From contig JAPTYO010000007.1 of assembly GCA_036873135.1 (NCBI GenBank), forward strand, positions 15,482,763-15,546,762: a DNA stretch of 64,000 nucleotides, written 5' to 3'. This document shows, one piece after another, positions 46,799 through 57,984 of the stretch. The notes under the pieces are model-generated. The model made no database searches and was not told where the DNA came from. It saw only the letters and a program-made list of their open reading frames with translations. Every line of letters starts with the position of its first letter. Position 1 is the first letter of the stretch. Source of the DNA: Clarkia xantiana subsp. parviflora. Lineage: Eukaryota; Streptophyta; Magnoliopsida; Myrtales; Onagraceae. Made by a program: the position numbers and the translations under genes.

Positions 46799-46939
46799 AT
46801 GATCATTGATGGACGGGAGGCAGAGATTGGCAAATCTTTTGAGGGTCTGTTCGAAGAATGCATTTCTCAAACAGGGTATGCAAGTCCACCGAACTATATT
46901 GAATATGGGTCTTGCCCACGACCCCATGTTGAACACTGA
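46799..46939 (+). promoter_or_regulatory. Overlapping out-of-frame upstream ORF of the DYW-PPR gene
   Basis: An ATG at 46799 lies 10 bp before the PPR start and opens a 46-codon frame in a different phase that ends with TGA at 46937-46939, well inside the PPR coding region. If this ATG is in the mRNA, scanning ribosomes must bypass it to make the PPR protein, so it could dampen translation. No transcript start is known from sequence. Confidence 0.55.
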
Positions 46940-48866
46940 CCTGATAAACATGTATGGAAAGTGTGGCCAGACGGACATGTCCCGTGCTGTGTTCGATGAA
47001 ATGCATGAGAGAAATGTAGTCTCATGGACCGCCCTCATGTGCGGGTTCTTGCAGAAGGGTGATGCTAAGGTATGTTTGGAACTCTTTCCTCAGATGGTAT
47101 CTTCTGGCATTAGGCCGAACGAGTTCACTCTATCGACAGCCCTCAAAGCGTCGGGAATGGTTTGTGCTCTGAATGATGGAATGCAAATCCATGTTGCCTG
47201 TATCAAAGAGGGGTCTGATTCAGTCTGCGTGGTGGCAAATTGTTTGATTGACATGTACGCGAAATGTGGTACAATTGGAAATGCAGCTAAGGTGTTTGAT
47301 GAAATGCCGTATAGAAATCTAATTAGTTGGAATGTGATGATTGCAGGACACGTGCATGTGGGTAACGGTGAGAAAGCTTTGGTTTTGTTAAAGAAAATGC
47401 AAGAAAAAGGCGAAGTTCCTGATGAATACACGTATGCTAGCACATTAAAGGCCTCGAGTGGTCTTGGGGCAATGAGGGAAGGGACCCAAATTCATGGGTT
47501 CTTGATCACAAATGGGTTTCCTATCTCTGACCGGGCTGCAGTTGCCGGTGCTCTTGTCGACCTTTATGTGAAATGCAGTCATTTATCTGAGGCCCGGCTG
47601 GTTTTTGAGCAAATTGGGGAGAAGAATATTATATCATGGAGCACACTAATCCTAGGTTACGCTCAAGATGAGAACATGGAAGACGCTTTGGACTTGTTTA
47701 GGAAACTTAGAGAGAGTAACATTCAGGTGGATGGGTTTGTTCTATCGAGCATGATAAGCGTGTTTGCTGATTCTGCCCTTGTTGAACAAGGCAAACAAAT
47801 GCACGCTTATACCGTAAAAGTACCATGTGGTTTGGACATATCTGTGGCTAACTCGATTCTCGATATGTATCTCAAGTGTGGTTTGATGGACGAAGCAGCA
47901 GATTACTTTGCTGATATGCCATTGAGAAACGTGGTTTCTTGGACCGCAATGATCACTGGCTACGGAAAACACGGCCTAGGGACCGAAGCTGTAAAGTTCT
48001 TTCACGATATGCAATTAGACAATATTCATCCCGACGGTGTGAGCTATTTGGCTGTTTTATCATCCTGCAGCCACTCAGGCCTGGTTGCTGAAAGTCGACA
48101 ACTTTTCTCACGATTATGCGCTGACTCGAACATCAAACCACAGGTTGAGCACTACGCATGCATGGTTGATGTCCTTGGCCGAGCCGGGCTGGTAGAAGAG
48201 GCCAAGAGTGTGATAGACACCATGCCGCTGAAACCGAACGAGGGAATATGGCAAACCCTGCTTAGTGCTTGTAAACTGCATGGACACCTCGAAATGGGTC
48301 AAAAGGTGGGTGAAATTCTTTTAACAATGAATAGCTCTAATCCAGTAAACTACGTGATGATGTCGAATCTTTACCTTGATGCGGGCTACTGGAACGAAAG
48401 TGAAAGAGTAAGAAAAGTAGTGAAGAGTAAGAAGTTAAAGAAAGTTGGGGGATGCAGTTGGGTAGAGATTGAGAAGAAGGTTCACTACTTCTACAGTGGA
48501 GATGACACCCATCCTCTTGCACAGAGAATTCAAGATGTTGTGAGTGAAATGGAAAAGAGAATGAAAGAAGAGATTGGGTACACACACAAAGTGAGATTTG
48601 CTCTCCATGATGTGGAGGAGGAGTCCAAAGAAGAGAGTCTAAGAGTCCACAGTGAGAAGCTGGCTATTGGGCTGGCATTGATCAGTGGGGGGTTGGAGCA
48701 GGAAGGGAAGGTTGTTAGGATTTTTAAAAACTTAAGGGTGTGTGGAGATTGTCATGAGTTTATAAAGGGGTTAACAAGGATCTTGAGGATAGTGTTTGTT
48801 GTGAGAGATGCTGGTAGGTTTCATAAGTTCCAAGATGGGGTTTGCTCATGTAGAGATTTTTGGTAG
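46809..48866 (+). CDS. PLS-class PPR protein with DYW deaminase domain, At3g15130-like
   Basis: Single-exon 685-aa protein. DYW-class PPR proteins act in organelle C-to-U RNA editing: the PPR tract picks the RNA site and the DYW domain is the deaminase. PLS repeats fill about residues 10-480 (for example MYGKCGQTDMSRAVFDEM, RNVVSWTALMCGFLQKGD, MYAKCGTIGNAAKVFDEM). The E motifs follow (PNEGIWQTLLSACKLHGHLE, NYVMMSNLYLDAGYW, KKLKKVGGCSWVEIEKKVHY). The DYW domain retains the zinc and catalytic signature HSEKLA and CGDCH, then CSCRDFW at the end, with DFW in place of DYW. The upstream frame closes at a TGA just before, so the ATG at 46809 is the start; a classical transit peptide is weak. Target organelle and site are unknown. 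Confidence 0.92.
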   Translation: MDGRQRLANLLRVCSKNAFLKQGMQVHRTILNMGLAHDPMLNTDLINMYGKCGQTDMSRAVFDEMHERNVVSWTALMCGFLQKGDAKVCLELFPQMVSSGIRPNEFTLSTALKASGMVCALNDGMQIHVACIKEGSDSVCVVANCLIDMYAKCGTIGNAAKVFDEMPYRNLISWNVMIAGHVHVGNGEKALVLLKKMQEKGEVPDEYTYASTLKASSGLGAMREGTQIHGFLITNGFPISDRAAVAGALVDLYVKCSHLSEARLVFEQIGEKNIISWSTLILGYAQDENMEDALDLFRKLRESNIQVDGFVLSSMISVFADSALVEQGKQMHAYTVKVPCGLDISVANSILDMYLKCGLMDEAADYFADMPLRNVVSWTAMITGYGKHGLGTEAVKFFHDMQLDNIHPDGVSYLAVLSSCSHSGLVAESRQLFSRLCADSNIKPQVEHYACMVDVLGRAGLVEEAKSVIDTMPLKPNEGIWQTLLSACKLHGHLEMGQKVGEILLTMNSSNPVNYVMMSNLYLDAGYWNESERVRKVVKSKKLKKVGGCSWVEIEKKVHYFYSGDDTHPLAQRIQDVVSEMEKRMKEEIGYTHKVRFALHDVEEESKEESLRVHSEKLAIGLALISGGLEQEGKVVRIFKNLRVCGDCHEFIKGLTRILRIVFVVRDAGRFHKFQDGVCSCRDFW

Positions 48867-49313
48867 CCTTATTTAGATCCGCTCAAGGTTACTGTCGTTT
48901 CAGATCAACTATTGTTACAATGATTGAAGGTTCACTTCGTCCGTTTCAGATCAACTTTCGTTACAATGGTTCGTTACTTGGGAGCCTCCGAAGCCCGCCC
49001 AAGTCGGTGAGTGGTGCTGGCTGATTCGATGGTCGAATTTATAACCTTTTTGTTGCTTATGAGTACATAATTGTGATTTGGGAAGAAGCTGAAGTTAGTA
49101 GATGGATGAAATTTTAATTAGGCATATCTTCTCTAAGCCTTTTGAACAACGACTTCAATGAGGAGCTAGCTCTTGGGTTCTATCACCGTCGCCAATGCCC
49201 GAAGAAAAGATATCTGCTCGTGGATACCTATGTAAGTCGGTTCCATTCATTTAAGCAGAGCTTTCTTTTAAAACAAATTCCAGTTTCTTTTTACTTCTTT
49301 ATCTTATCCATAT

Positions 49314-49348
<35 letters not shown>

Positions 49349-50605
49349 AATCATGGTTTAGGCTTATCAATACTTTCATATATCTTTAAATCTTGATTTT
49401 GGTTAGATCGATACTTTCATATAAGAAGAACAATAAAGGCAGGGTGAAATTCAATCTGCTTCAACAAGAGTTCTAACCCATTTTATTAGTGACTTTTGTT
49501 CATCTTCACATATTTTGAAGAAAAATATGCTACTTTATTTTCTTTGATTTGATCTCAATCTTGATTTGTTTCAAGTTTCTGGCCTTAAATTCGAAATGAA
49601 ATGATATATATTATTCATAGATATCAACTTCTCTTTTGTATTTTCAGATTAATCATGAACCTGATAATTGAGCTAATGAATTTGTTGCTGAAAATAGCTG
49701 CAAAGAAAATCACTTATCAGTGGGTTAATGAATTCTTTAATTGCATTCTGACGACTAGGATATGAATTCGGCCTAGCCGAGGCTGCTGATAAGTGATAGG
49801 TAATTTAGATTAGGTTGAATTGATGTTGTTATGGGCTTTAACTATGAGGGATACCGTAAATGTGTATGGCCTATGTGATTTTGTATTTAAAAAATATGAG
49901 CTTTGCCTACTTGAATCAATTGCGGTATCCGACTCTTGGTGTTTGCGTAAAAGCTATGGAATAAAGCTTGGTAGTTAAAACTAAAATTAAATGAGCGGGA
50001 GCAAACACACCCATTAAAGGCTTATGTCTGTTGAGTATTTTATTTTTAAAAAATTTAAGTTCTATATAATATCATTCTCGGAGTCAACCTAATCATACCT
50101 TGTATTATCATCGGATTCGGTTTGATCATATCATTATAACATCATCACGACGACAATGTGCACACGCATAGCGCAAGCATATATATAAGCGACAATGCGC
50201 ACACGCATAGCGCAAACATGTATATAAGCATTATGGAAATCTTTAAGTGGATTAAACAATGTAAATTTGATATTTTTGTGTTTTACTTAGATTTTGTAAT
50301 ATATTTATAATAGATATATGTATTAAAATACACATCAAAAGAATTATGCAACATTAATGGATGGTTACGCTTAGTATTTTTTCTAATTTCTTCATATTAT
50401 TGTTTTTTATTATTAAATGAGAGTTGTGTTTTTTAATAGAGAAATGGAAGAGAAAAAATGGGATAAGAGGGAGAAGTTGCAAGTGACGTATGTAATAGCC
50501 TTGTTAAGATTAGTATTATTTGATTTATCATGGACATTTTTTTTGCGTTTACAAAACCAAGATCATTCATTATCAGTGAGGACCTATATGTAGTTAGGGG
50601 ATGCA
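48867..50605. other. Spacer downstream of the DYW-PPR gene
   Basis: This holds the PPR 3' UTR and AT-rich DNA, with a (TA)n run at about 49318-49344. A roughly 40-bp unit (cgacaatg.gcacacgcatagcgcaa.catatatataag) is duplicated in tandem at 50152-50230. No further gene is supported. Confidence 0.45.
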
Positions 50606-50613
50606 GTCATACC

Positions 50614-51054
50614 TAGGGATGGCAACGGGTCACGGGTACCCGCCGACCTATGGGTACCCGACCCGATTTTGACTCGATGACCCGCCGACCCGCGACCCGC
50701 TGGGCGGGTTCCGATTCATGGCGACCCGCCGACCCAACCCGACCCGACCTTTCATTTTACATATATATTTAATATATGTATATTATATAAAATTATACGG
50801 ATAATATAACACATAGTCAAAATAACAATTATTCTAATGAATGTGGTGATTTATATTTGGATTATGAGTTAATTTAATAATTTATGATTTAAATTTGGAG
50901 TTGAATTTGGATACGGTAACATAGAATTTAGAATTTAAGATTTAAAATGATAAAGTATACCTCACACGGATCGACCCGCGGGTCGACCCGACCCGACCCG
51001 AAAGTGCATGGGACGGGTCCGGGTCTGGCGATACCCACCCCATTAACATCCCTA
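50614..51054. mobile_element. Non-autonomous hAT element, TAGGGRTG family, 8-bp TSD
   Basis: The ends are TAGGGATGGCAACGGGT and, in reverse complement, TAGGGATGTTAATGGGG. The flanks gtcatacc at 50606-50613 and 51055-51062 are a perfect 8-bp duplication. Both subterminal regions are dense in gacccgccgacccg/ggtcgacccg motifs. The core is AT-rich and non-coding. The first eight bases are close to those of the complete hAT element at 2448-6562. Confidence 0.92.
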
Positions 51055-51177
51055 GTCATACCCTTTTACCTTTATATAATTTGTATATATATAGTGTATA
51101 TTGTACTGTATATGTAAATTTCACACCTCTCACTTAACTATGAAAAAATACTTGTTGCACTCCCCACTTAAATATGA

Positions 51178-52168
51178 ATGTGTTGCAATATTAAATAGGT
51201 ATTTAAATCAAATTGGTACCTGGGCTAACAGCCCAAAACGAATTGGTACATCCACTAAATTTTGTTGCTTTTTGGTACCCGAGTTAACCTGGGTGTTGCA
51301 CCATTAGAAATGCTGGCTAAAATTGACAGAATCGGTCACGTGCGGGCACGTGACCATTTTTTTGTGTGGCTAAATTAAAATTAGCCGGACAGAGGAAATG
51401 AAGAAATTGCCCTCGACTGATTTAACAAGGAAAACAAACCGTTTTGGGCTATTCTTCATTAGTCACTTCAGTTCGTCACCTTTTTCTTCCCCGGCTCCAA
51501 AACCTTGTTCTTCCTCAACCCAGACAGAGCTCTCTCTTTCCCTTCCCGGCGCCGGCGATCGTTAGGGTTTGGTCTCGTTCGTGGTTTTTCAGCGATTTCG
51601 CGTTTCTTCCGGCCAGAATTGTCTCTCAAATCGTTGGAAGTATAACGTTGTACTGTTCAACCATTTTCGCGAAAATTTGTGAAATCTTTATTTCACAATG
51701 AGTTAGAGCAGGTTGGTTTTTCGTTTTCTTGCTTATTTCTGTCAATGTTGGTGAATCGATGGTTGAATTAAGTCTAACTGCTTGATATTTGGGTGGGTGT
51801 GTTATGGGTTTGTCCGAAAGATGTTTTCTTGTTAAAAATTACATTTTTATGGTGTATTTGACTACATGAGTGGGTATGAACTGGTCTACTCGGCTCCAAA
51901 TTGAATTTAGGGTTTCGTTTTTTGGGGTTGGAATCTTTTTTTTGTTATGCAGTTCTGAGTTTGTCTTACATGTGAAAGAAAATTGTTGAATAGTTATGTA
52001 TGTAAGATATGCTATGAAACTGTTTTCGGTGTAATGTGTGAGTTTGGTTTACCAGTGTACAACAGTTTTACATTTAACTCGGGTACCAATTTGCAACACT
52101 TAGACCAATCTTATACTTATTACGAACATTTATATTAAATTAGGTACCAAATTGCAACACTTAGAACA
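51178..52168. mobile_element. Probable non-autonomous element enclosing a host promoter/leader-like segment
   Basis: The left side carries gtgttgcaat and aattggtacc motifs (51178-51300). The right side carries their inverted partners, ggtaccaatttgcaacactt at 52083 and ggtaccaaattgcaacactt at 52144. Inside, 51410-51720 looks like the leader and 5' end of a host gene: CT-rich, then ccggcgccggcgatcg, then a long T-rich intron-like stretch. No complete gene follows. I could not fix exact ends or a TSD. Confidence 0.5.
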
Positions 52169-54199
52169 ACACATAAATTTAAAGAGAACAGCTGAGTTTT
52201 GTCATACACCAAAATGAAACTATTACAACAAAGACATCAAAAAACAGAACATTCTATCCAAACATACCTAGAAACCATAAGCAGAAATAAAAAACAACAG
52301 AATCAGTATGACAACAACAATTTTATAACTCTTTAATTTCTCTTTATATATCAGCAACTTGTGCTTATAAAGAGATGGGTAATCAATATAGTTTTGATTT
52401 TGAAGAACAAATCATGGATATGTAGTAGTGTGCGACGCTAAACTAAAATACAAACACGTCTATATACATACACTTGAAATATAGTAATTGGTAAAAAGGT
52501 ATAAACCCATGCTAAATCAAATTCATACGTATTTAGCTAGCTAGCTAGGGTTTGTCCTAATTAACTTAATAAATAATGGAAATACTCCATTCCTTTTCCA
52601 AGCAAGAAAACATGATGGTGGATTTGACCCTAATTGATAAACAGCCTATCGGGGTTTGGTGGCATTCCAATTACACGTTAATTGATATGGTCCTCTCATT
52701 CATCCATATTAAACCTCAATCAATATTGTGGCCCTTATTCAAGAACTAGCTAGGGTTTTCCTTAATTTCCAATTTAGCATCATCATCATTATAAACATAA
52801 TCTCCCGCCCGGAAAAGTTTTTATTGTACACGTATACACGATATATAAGCGAAAATCATCTCCGTTTACGTGTTATCAACAATAACGTAATAATCGCTAA
52901 ATGAAATCTTGTCGTACCATTATTTACTTTTAACGGTTATGATGATATATCGATTTGTCAATTTTTCTTAAATTAATCATGTCTCTTAGGTTAATCAATA
53001 CAAGTTGCCAAATTAATAATATTTGTAGAAGGATAAGGGCATGAAGCATCTAATCGACCTAATTAACATCGTTGGTCCATACTGAGAGCGCTGTCGGACA
53101 AAGAAATAGGACTACCAAGTTGACTAAAATGTTGGAGATTTGATCAGAATATTATCGCACACGTGTCGCCGTTATAATGCATGTAACCTGCCAAACATAT
53201 AGGTGATCCGTGATCCTATGGTTGGGGAAATTCCTTAACCTGTGTTCGGTTATGCTTGTGTGTCCTATAAGAGAGAGAGAAAGAGAGAGATGATGCAATA
53301 TTGGGCAGTATGGGCAAAAGGTGACGAAAGGTTTCGAAGATAACTATATGACGAATGCAGATTAGCAAGCATGAGAGATAATGAATCCAATTTTACGAGA
53401 GAAAAATCGTCGCACAAATTTCTCGATGTGTATCTTGGTTTTGCCACTTAGATAACCGTTTTAACCGCATAATTAAAGTAAAGTTTTGCTAAAATGCGGT
53501 CGGATTTAGCGGTCATAAAATCATGAGAGAATGAATCTGATTTCACAAGAGAAAAACTTAATCAGATTTCAGTCGTCGCACAAATCTCGATGTGTCTAAT
53601 GTTAACAGTTGTAAATATAATTGTGAATTTGCACTCGACTGCAATTTAACCGAACCGAACTTAAATAAGATGACGACCAAGTGTTGCTTTAGCGTGACCC
53701 ATAACCTAGCTGGCTAGCTAGAAATAATATACCAAGTTGGCACGATACAATAATATGTTGCTTAGCTACGATTATGATTATTAATTAGTGATGAATTTGA
53801 TTTGGAACAAATGCTTTTACGATAATATTAGTACTTGAGTTTTAGATGTGTACGTATTAGAGAGTGGGTATATTTTGAGGGTAATTATCTCCAATCGGGG
53901 TGCGACCGATTGCCACTCCAACGTAACTAACCCATATCGGTTGGGTTTGAAATATCATCGGTTGGTTTTTCTTTTCCGCGGGAAACTATCAGGTCAGTCT
54001 ATAAACAGTAAAATATTAATTATTAATATTTTTTTATGTAAATGGTAAAGTGTTGGTCATATTTCTTTTTAGTCCTAGGGAAAATGGTTAGTCATTAATA
54101 TTTTTTTCATTCCTAGGGTCTCAGCGGAGTTTTTACCCCTAACATCTGTTTAACTAATACACCATATTGCATGGTTATCGGTTGATTAATAGTTGATCA
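52169..54199. other. AT-rich spacer without a recognisable gene
   Basis: Only short stop-bound frames on both strands. Repeated caatttcacgagagaaaaat-like phrases at about 53390 and 53540 suggest a small local duplication. No element ends found. Confidence 0.4.
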
Positions 54200-54208
54200 G
54201 TTCTTCTC

Positions 54209-54434
54209 CGGATTCAAGTCTCCCGCCTCACTCTTCATACTCCAGATTGTGCCTTAATGTTAAGATTTTGACATGTGATCCTTAGATTTGTTATTTTCTT
54301 TCTAGCGTTCACCAATACCAATAGGATTTTAGAAAGAAAAAAAATAACAAATTAATTACACCCAAGACACGTGTCAAGATCTTAACAGCGAGGCACGATC
54401 TGTGACATAAAGAGTGAGGTAGGGGATCTGCATC
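54209..54434. mobile_element. 226-bp MITE (copy 2 of the family at 18674-18901)
   Basis: The arms carry cctcactcttcat, gtgcc and aagattttgacatgtg on the left, with inverted partners on the right (acacgtgtcaagatcttaac, ggcacgatctgtgacat, agagtgagg). The middle is the same ggattttagaaagaaaa stretch. The 9-bp flanks gttcttctc and attcatctc match at 7 of 9 positions, consistent with an older insertion than copy 1. Confidence 0.78.
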
Positions 54435-54443
54435 ATTCATCTC

Positions 54444-55558
54444 CACCACCCTATATATATAGCAAAAACCGTAACTCTCTAATTATGACTAAATATGGGT
54501 AATCATATTATAGTTTGGTTTTGATCTTAAGATATAATTGTCTCTAAGGATATACTTGTTTTTGGTAGTTAACTAATTAGTTATAACAACTTCATAGTCA
54601 TGCAGCGCCTCTAGTAGTGTAATCTTAATTGCAAATTGATCTTCTATATATTTGAATCCCAGCTAGCTAGGTTCCTTAAAAATATTAATAATATCCTAAC
54701 ATTGGGGTCCGCCTTGACATGGTGTATGTATATTTGGTGATGCTTATAGAAAGTTGGTGTGATATGTTTTTGAATTATGTTTTTGATTCATGAACTGACC
54801 GACCGGGACTATGTCTGATTAATTAAAAGAAAGTTTGTTTTTTTCGCATGGGATGTCAGGTGCTAGATCTTTATTCTCGCTTGCGCACTAATTTAAAATT
54901 TTTTTTGTTAATAATAAAACGTGCGTCTTAATTAATTATTTATAAACCTGAATTTATGGGTAAATGCATTCCATACACTCATATAGATATTTCAATATCC
55001 TCCAATTAAGAATAATATAACGTACGCATTAACCAACTGTTTCATAGACTCGAATTTATGAGTGAAGACGTTCAATACACTCTTATACATACTTCTACAT
55101 CATCTTATTAAAAATAAAATGTACAACTTAATCGAATGTTCCATAAGTTTGAACTTATGGGTGGAAATATTATTTACACTCTTATACATACATAGAGTTT
55201 CATTTTATTTAGATAATTTATTCTGAACCGAACTTCCTAGAGCAATGTGCATATATGATAACTATATATCCTAAAGTAATTAAGTGTGAATCGAGGTTGA
55301 GAGAACGAGATCATTTCATTCCAGAAACTTTCAGGTGGATCAATCACCTTAATCCAATTCACGTACGATGCCTATGAAGAATATTGCTTGTACTACAAGC
55401 TAACCATTTCTCTTTCACCTGCAACAAGGTTGCTATATATATATTATAACATTAATTCACAATTTCAATATCATTACACCTCACGACCATTGTTCCTCTA
55501 ATTAATATCTTTGCAATCTTCATTGATCATCTGCTACAAACCAACCAACCAACATAAA
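54444..55558. other. Upstream region of the polygalacturonase gene
   Basis: AT-rich. A TATA-like tatatatatattataac at about 55434 lies some 120 bp before the ATG and is the best promoter candidate. A phrase around cttatacatac..catcttatt recurs three times in 54960-55200 as a diverged local repeat. Confidence 0.4.
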
Positions 55559-57984
55559 ATGGCTTCTTCTCTAGGTACTTCACAAGTCATATTCCTCGCC
55601 ACAACATTGCTTCTATGTCTGTCCCAACATGTTTTCCTAAGTTTAGCTGCTCGAGTTGTTCTTTCTACAAGTAAAAGCGTTAGTGTTGATGACTTTGGAG
55701 CTCAAGGTGATGGCAAAACTGATGATACTAAGGTATGTATATATATATAGCTAGGGTATATAAACATTCATGATCATATATATATACTTTGTGATTTTCT
55801 TGAATGTAATTGTAACACAACTATGTTTTGCGGATTTCAGGCATTTAACAAGGCATGGAAAGCAGCTTGTTCTTCCGGCAGTACCACCCTTATAGTGCCT
55901 GACAAAAAATATCTCATCAAGCCAATAATATTCGCTGGTCCTTGCAAAGAATCTCTAGCAGTCCAGGTTAGAAATTAATGTCTATTAATCAGTGCGAGTG
56001 ATGATTATTCTAAAAAAAAAAAAACTTATTTTTTCTACGATCAGTCCAAAAATCGAATTTATTAATTTATGATATGCTCTTATACGTATATGCATGGCCA
56101 TCGATAGATATATGGAACCATAACTGCATCGGGTGACCGGTCGGACTACGACAATACCAGCCACTGGCTCGAGTTCAACAGCATCGAGAACATGGTGGTG
56201 CAAGGAGGCGGCACAGTTGACGGCAAGGGCAAAATCTGGTGGCAGAACTCATGCAAAGTCAACAAAGATCTTGTAATAATAATACTAATTAACACCTCAT
56301 ATCAACTACTATTAGTGTTACTTAATACAGAAAGCATAACTAATTTTTATTTTCTTTGTAGCCTTGCAAGAAAGCCCCTACGGTAAGTTCTCTTGCCACC
56401 TTTTAGATGTTTTATTTTTTTAAGGGTTAAGAATTCAAAAACAGTCTCAACTATATGTCATGTTACTAACAGCTATTACAGATTTAAAATGTTGATATTC
56501 AGTGTCCCAACTATCAGATTTGTTGATTTCTACTTTTTTTTCTCTTAAAATTACTAAAACATATTTTTTAAGCATCAAATTAAGTCGGAACCAAGTGCAA
56601 CGAATATGATATTTTGAAAAAGTGAAAAACTTGTTTTTGTTGCTTAAAACGCCAAATTTAACGCTGAAATCAGTAAAAAAAAGTGGAAAGCAAAAAATCC
56701 GATAGTTGAGACACTGAATATCAACATTTTAAATATGAGAAAGCGATTAACTATATGACTTATAATTGGGACTAGGTTCATAACTTTTTTCAAATTAAGT
56801 TTCCATGGTATATTTACAAAAAGAATTGTAGAAATTAATGAAGCAAGAATAATTTGATCTGCAGGCTGTGACATTCTCCAGTTGCAAGAATTTATCAGTG
56901 AGCAACTTGAAGGTTAAAGATGCCCAACAGATGCACATTTCGTTTGAGTCATGCAGCAACGTCCAAGCTTCAAACCTTGTAGTGACTTCCCCAGGGGATA
57001 GCCCTAACACTGATGGGATTCATGTCACTAACACCCACAACATTCAAATCTCTAGCTGCACCATAGCAACAGGTCCTTTATCAATATTATTATTGTTATT
57101 TTGCACAAATTTATGTCAAAAGTATGGTTGATTTCTTTGATAATAATAATTAGGTGATGACTGTATCTCGATCGTGAGCGGGTCAAAGAGCGTTGAAGCC
57201 ATGAACATAACCTGTGGTCCTGGTCATGGAATCAGGTACCTAAAATTGTGAAAATCTCTTGTTCGAAAGAAATTCATACAGAGATTTATTAGATTTTATA
57301 AATAACAATCTTGTATTTTGATATGTTGAAAAATCAGCATTGGAAGTTTAGGGTCAGATGATTCTGAAGCATACGTTTCGGGGGTGACCGTAAACAAAGC
57401 CAGACTTTCTGGAACTAGTAATGGTGTCAGAATCAAGACTTGGCAGGTAAAATTTGTATATATATTTGTCCTCTATTACTTACTAAGACATGCTCCATTT
57501 ATATATAATATGCATCATATATATGTTTTTGTTGATAGTACTAGATTAATTATGCAGGGAGGGTCAGGAAGTGCAAGCAACATAAAATTTGAGAACATTG
57601 AAATGGAAAAAGTGACCAACCCCATTATAATTGACCAGAACTATTGTGACCAATCCACTCCATGCAATGATCAGGTCCTTCTCTTACTAATTAACCCTTT
57701 TTACTTTCATGATGTTTGAAATTAGACCCCTGAATTTTGTCATCTTTGTTAAATGAATGTAGAAATCGGCAGTGCAAGTGAGGAATGTCCTGTACAAGAA
57801 CATCAAGGGGACAAGCGCGTCTAAGGAAGCCATAAAAATCGATTGCTCGAAGACCTACCCTTGCGACGAGATAGTATTTCAAAATATCGATATCGACCAA
57901 GTGAGTGGCCGAGACGCAAAAGCCTCATGCAGCAACGTCGAGTACACTAACAAAGGGGTTGTTGAGCCACAGTGCAGCCTCTAG
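55559..57984 (+). CDS. Polygalacturonase, glycoside hydrolase family 28
   Basis: Secreted pectin-degrading enzyme that hydrolyses alpha-1,4-linked galacturonan in cell walls. Exons: 55559-55732, 55841-55966, 56108-56272, 56362-56382, 56865-57072, 57154-57235, 57338-57446, 57558-57674, 57763-57984; 407 aa, a normal plant size. Residues 1 to about 30 are a hydrophobic signal peptide (IFLATTLLLCLSQHVFLSLA). VDDFGAQGDGKTDDT starts the mature enzyme. All four GH28 motifs are present: SPNTDGIH (Asp212), GDDCISI (Asp233/234), GHGISIGSLG (His256) and RIKTW (Arg290, Lys292). Exon 4 is a 21-bp micro-exon (PCKKAPT). Sequence style is that of pollen or exo-type plant enzymes, but the expression site cannot be read here. 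The first ATG is at 55559. The catalytic set is intact. Confidence 0.94.
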
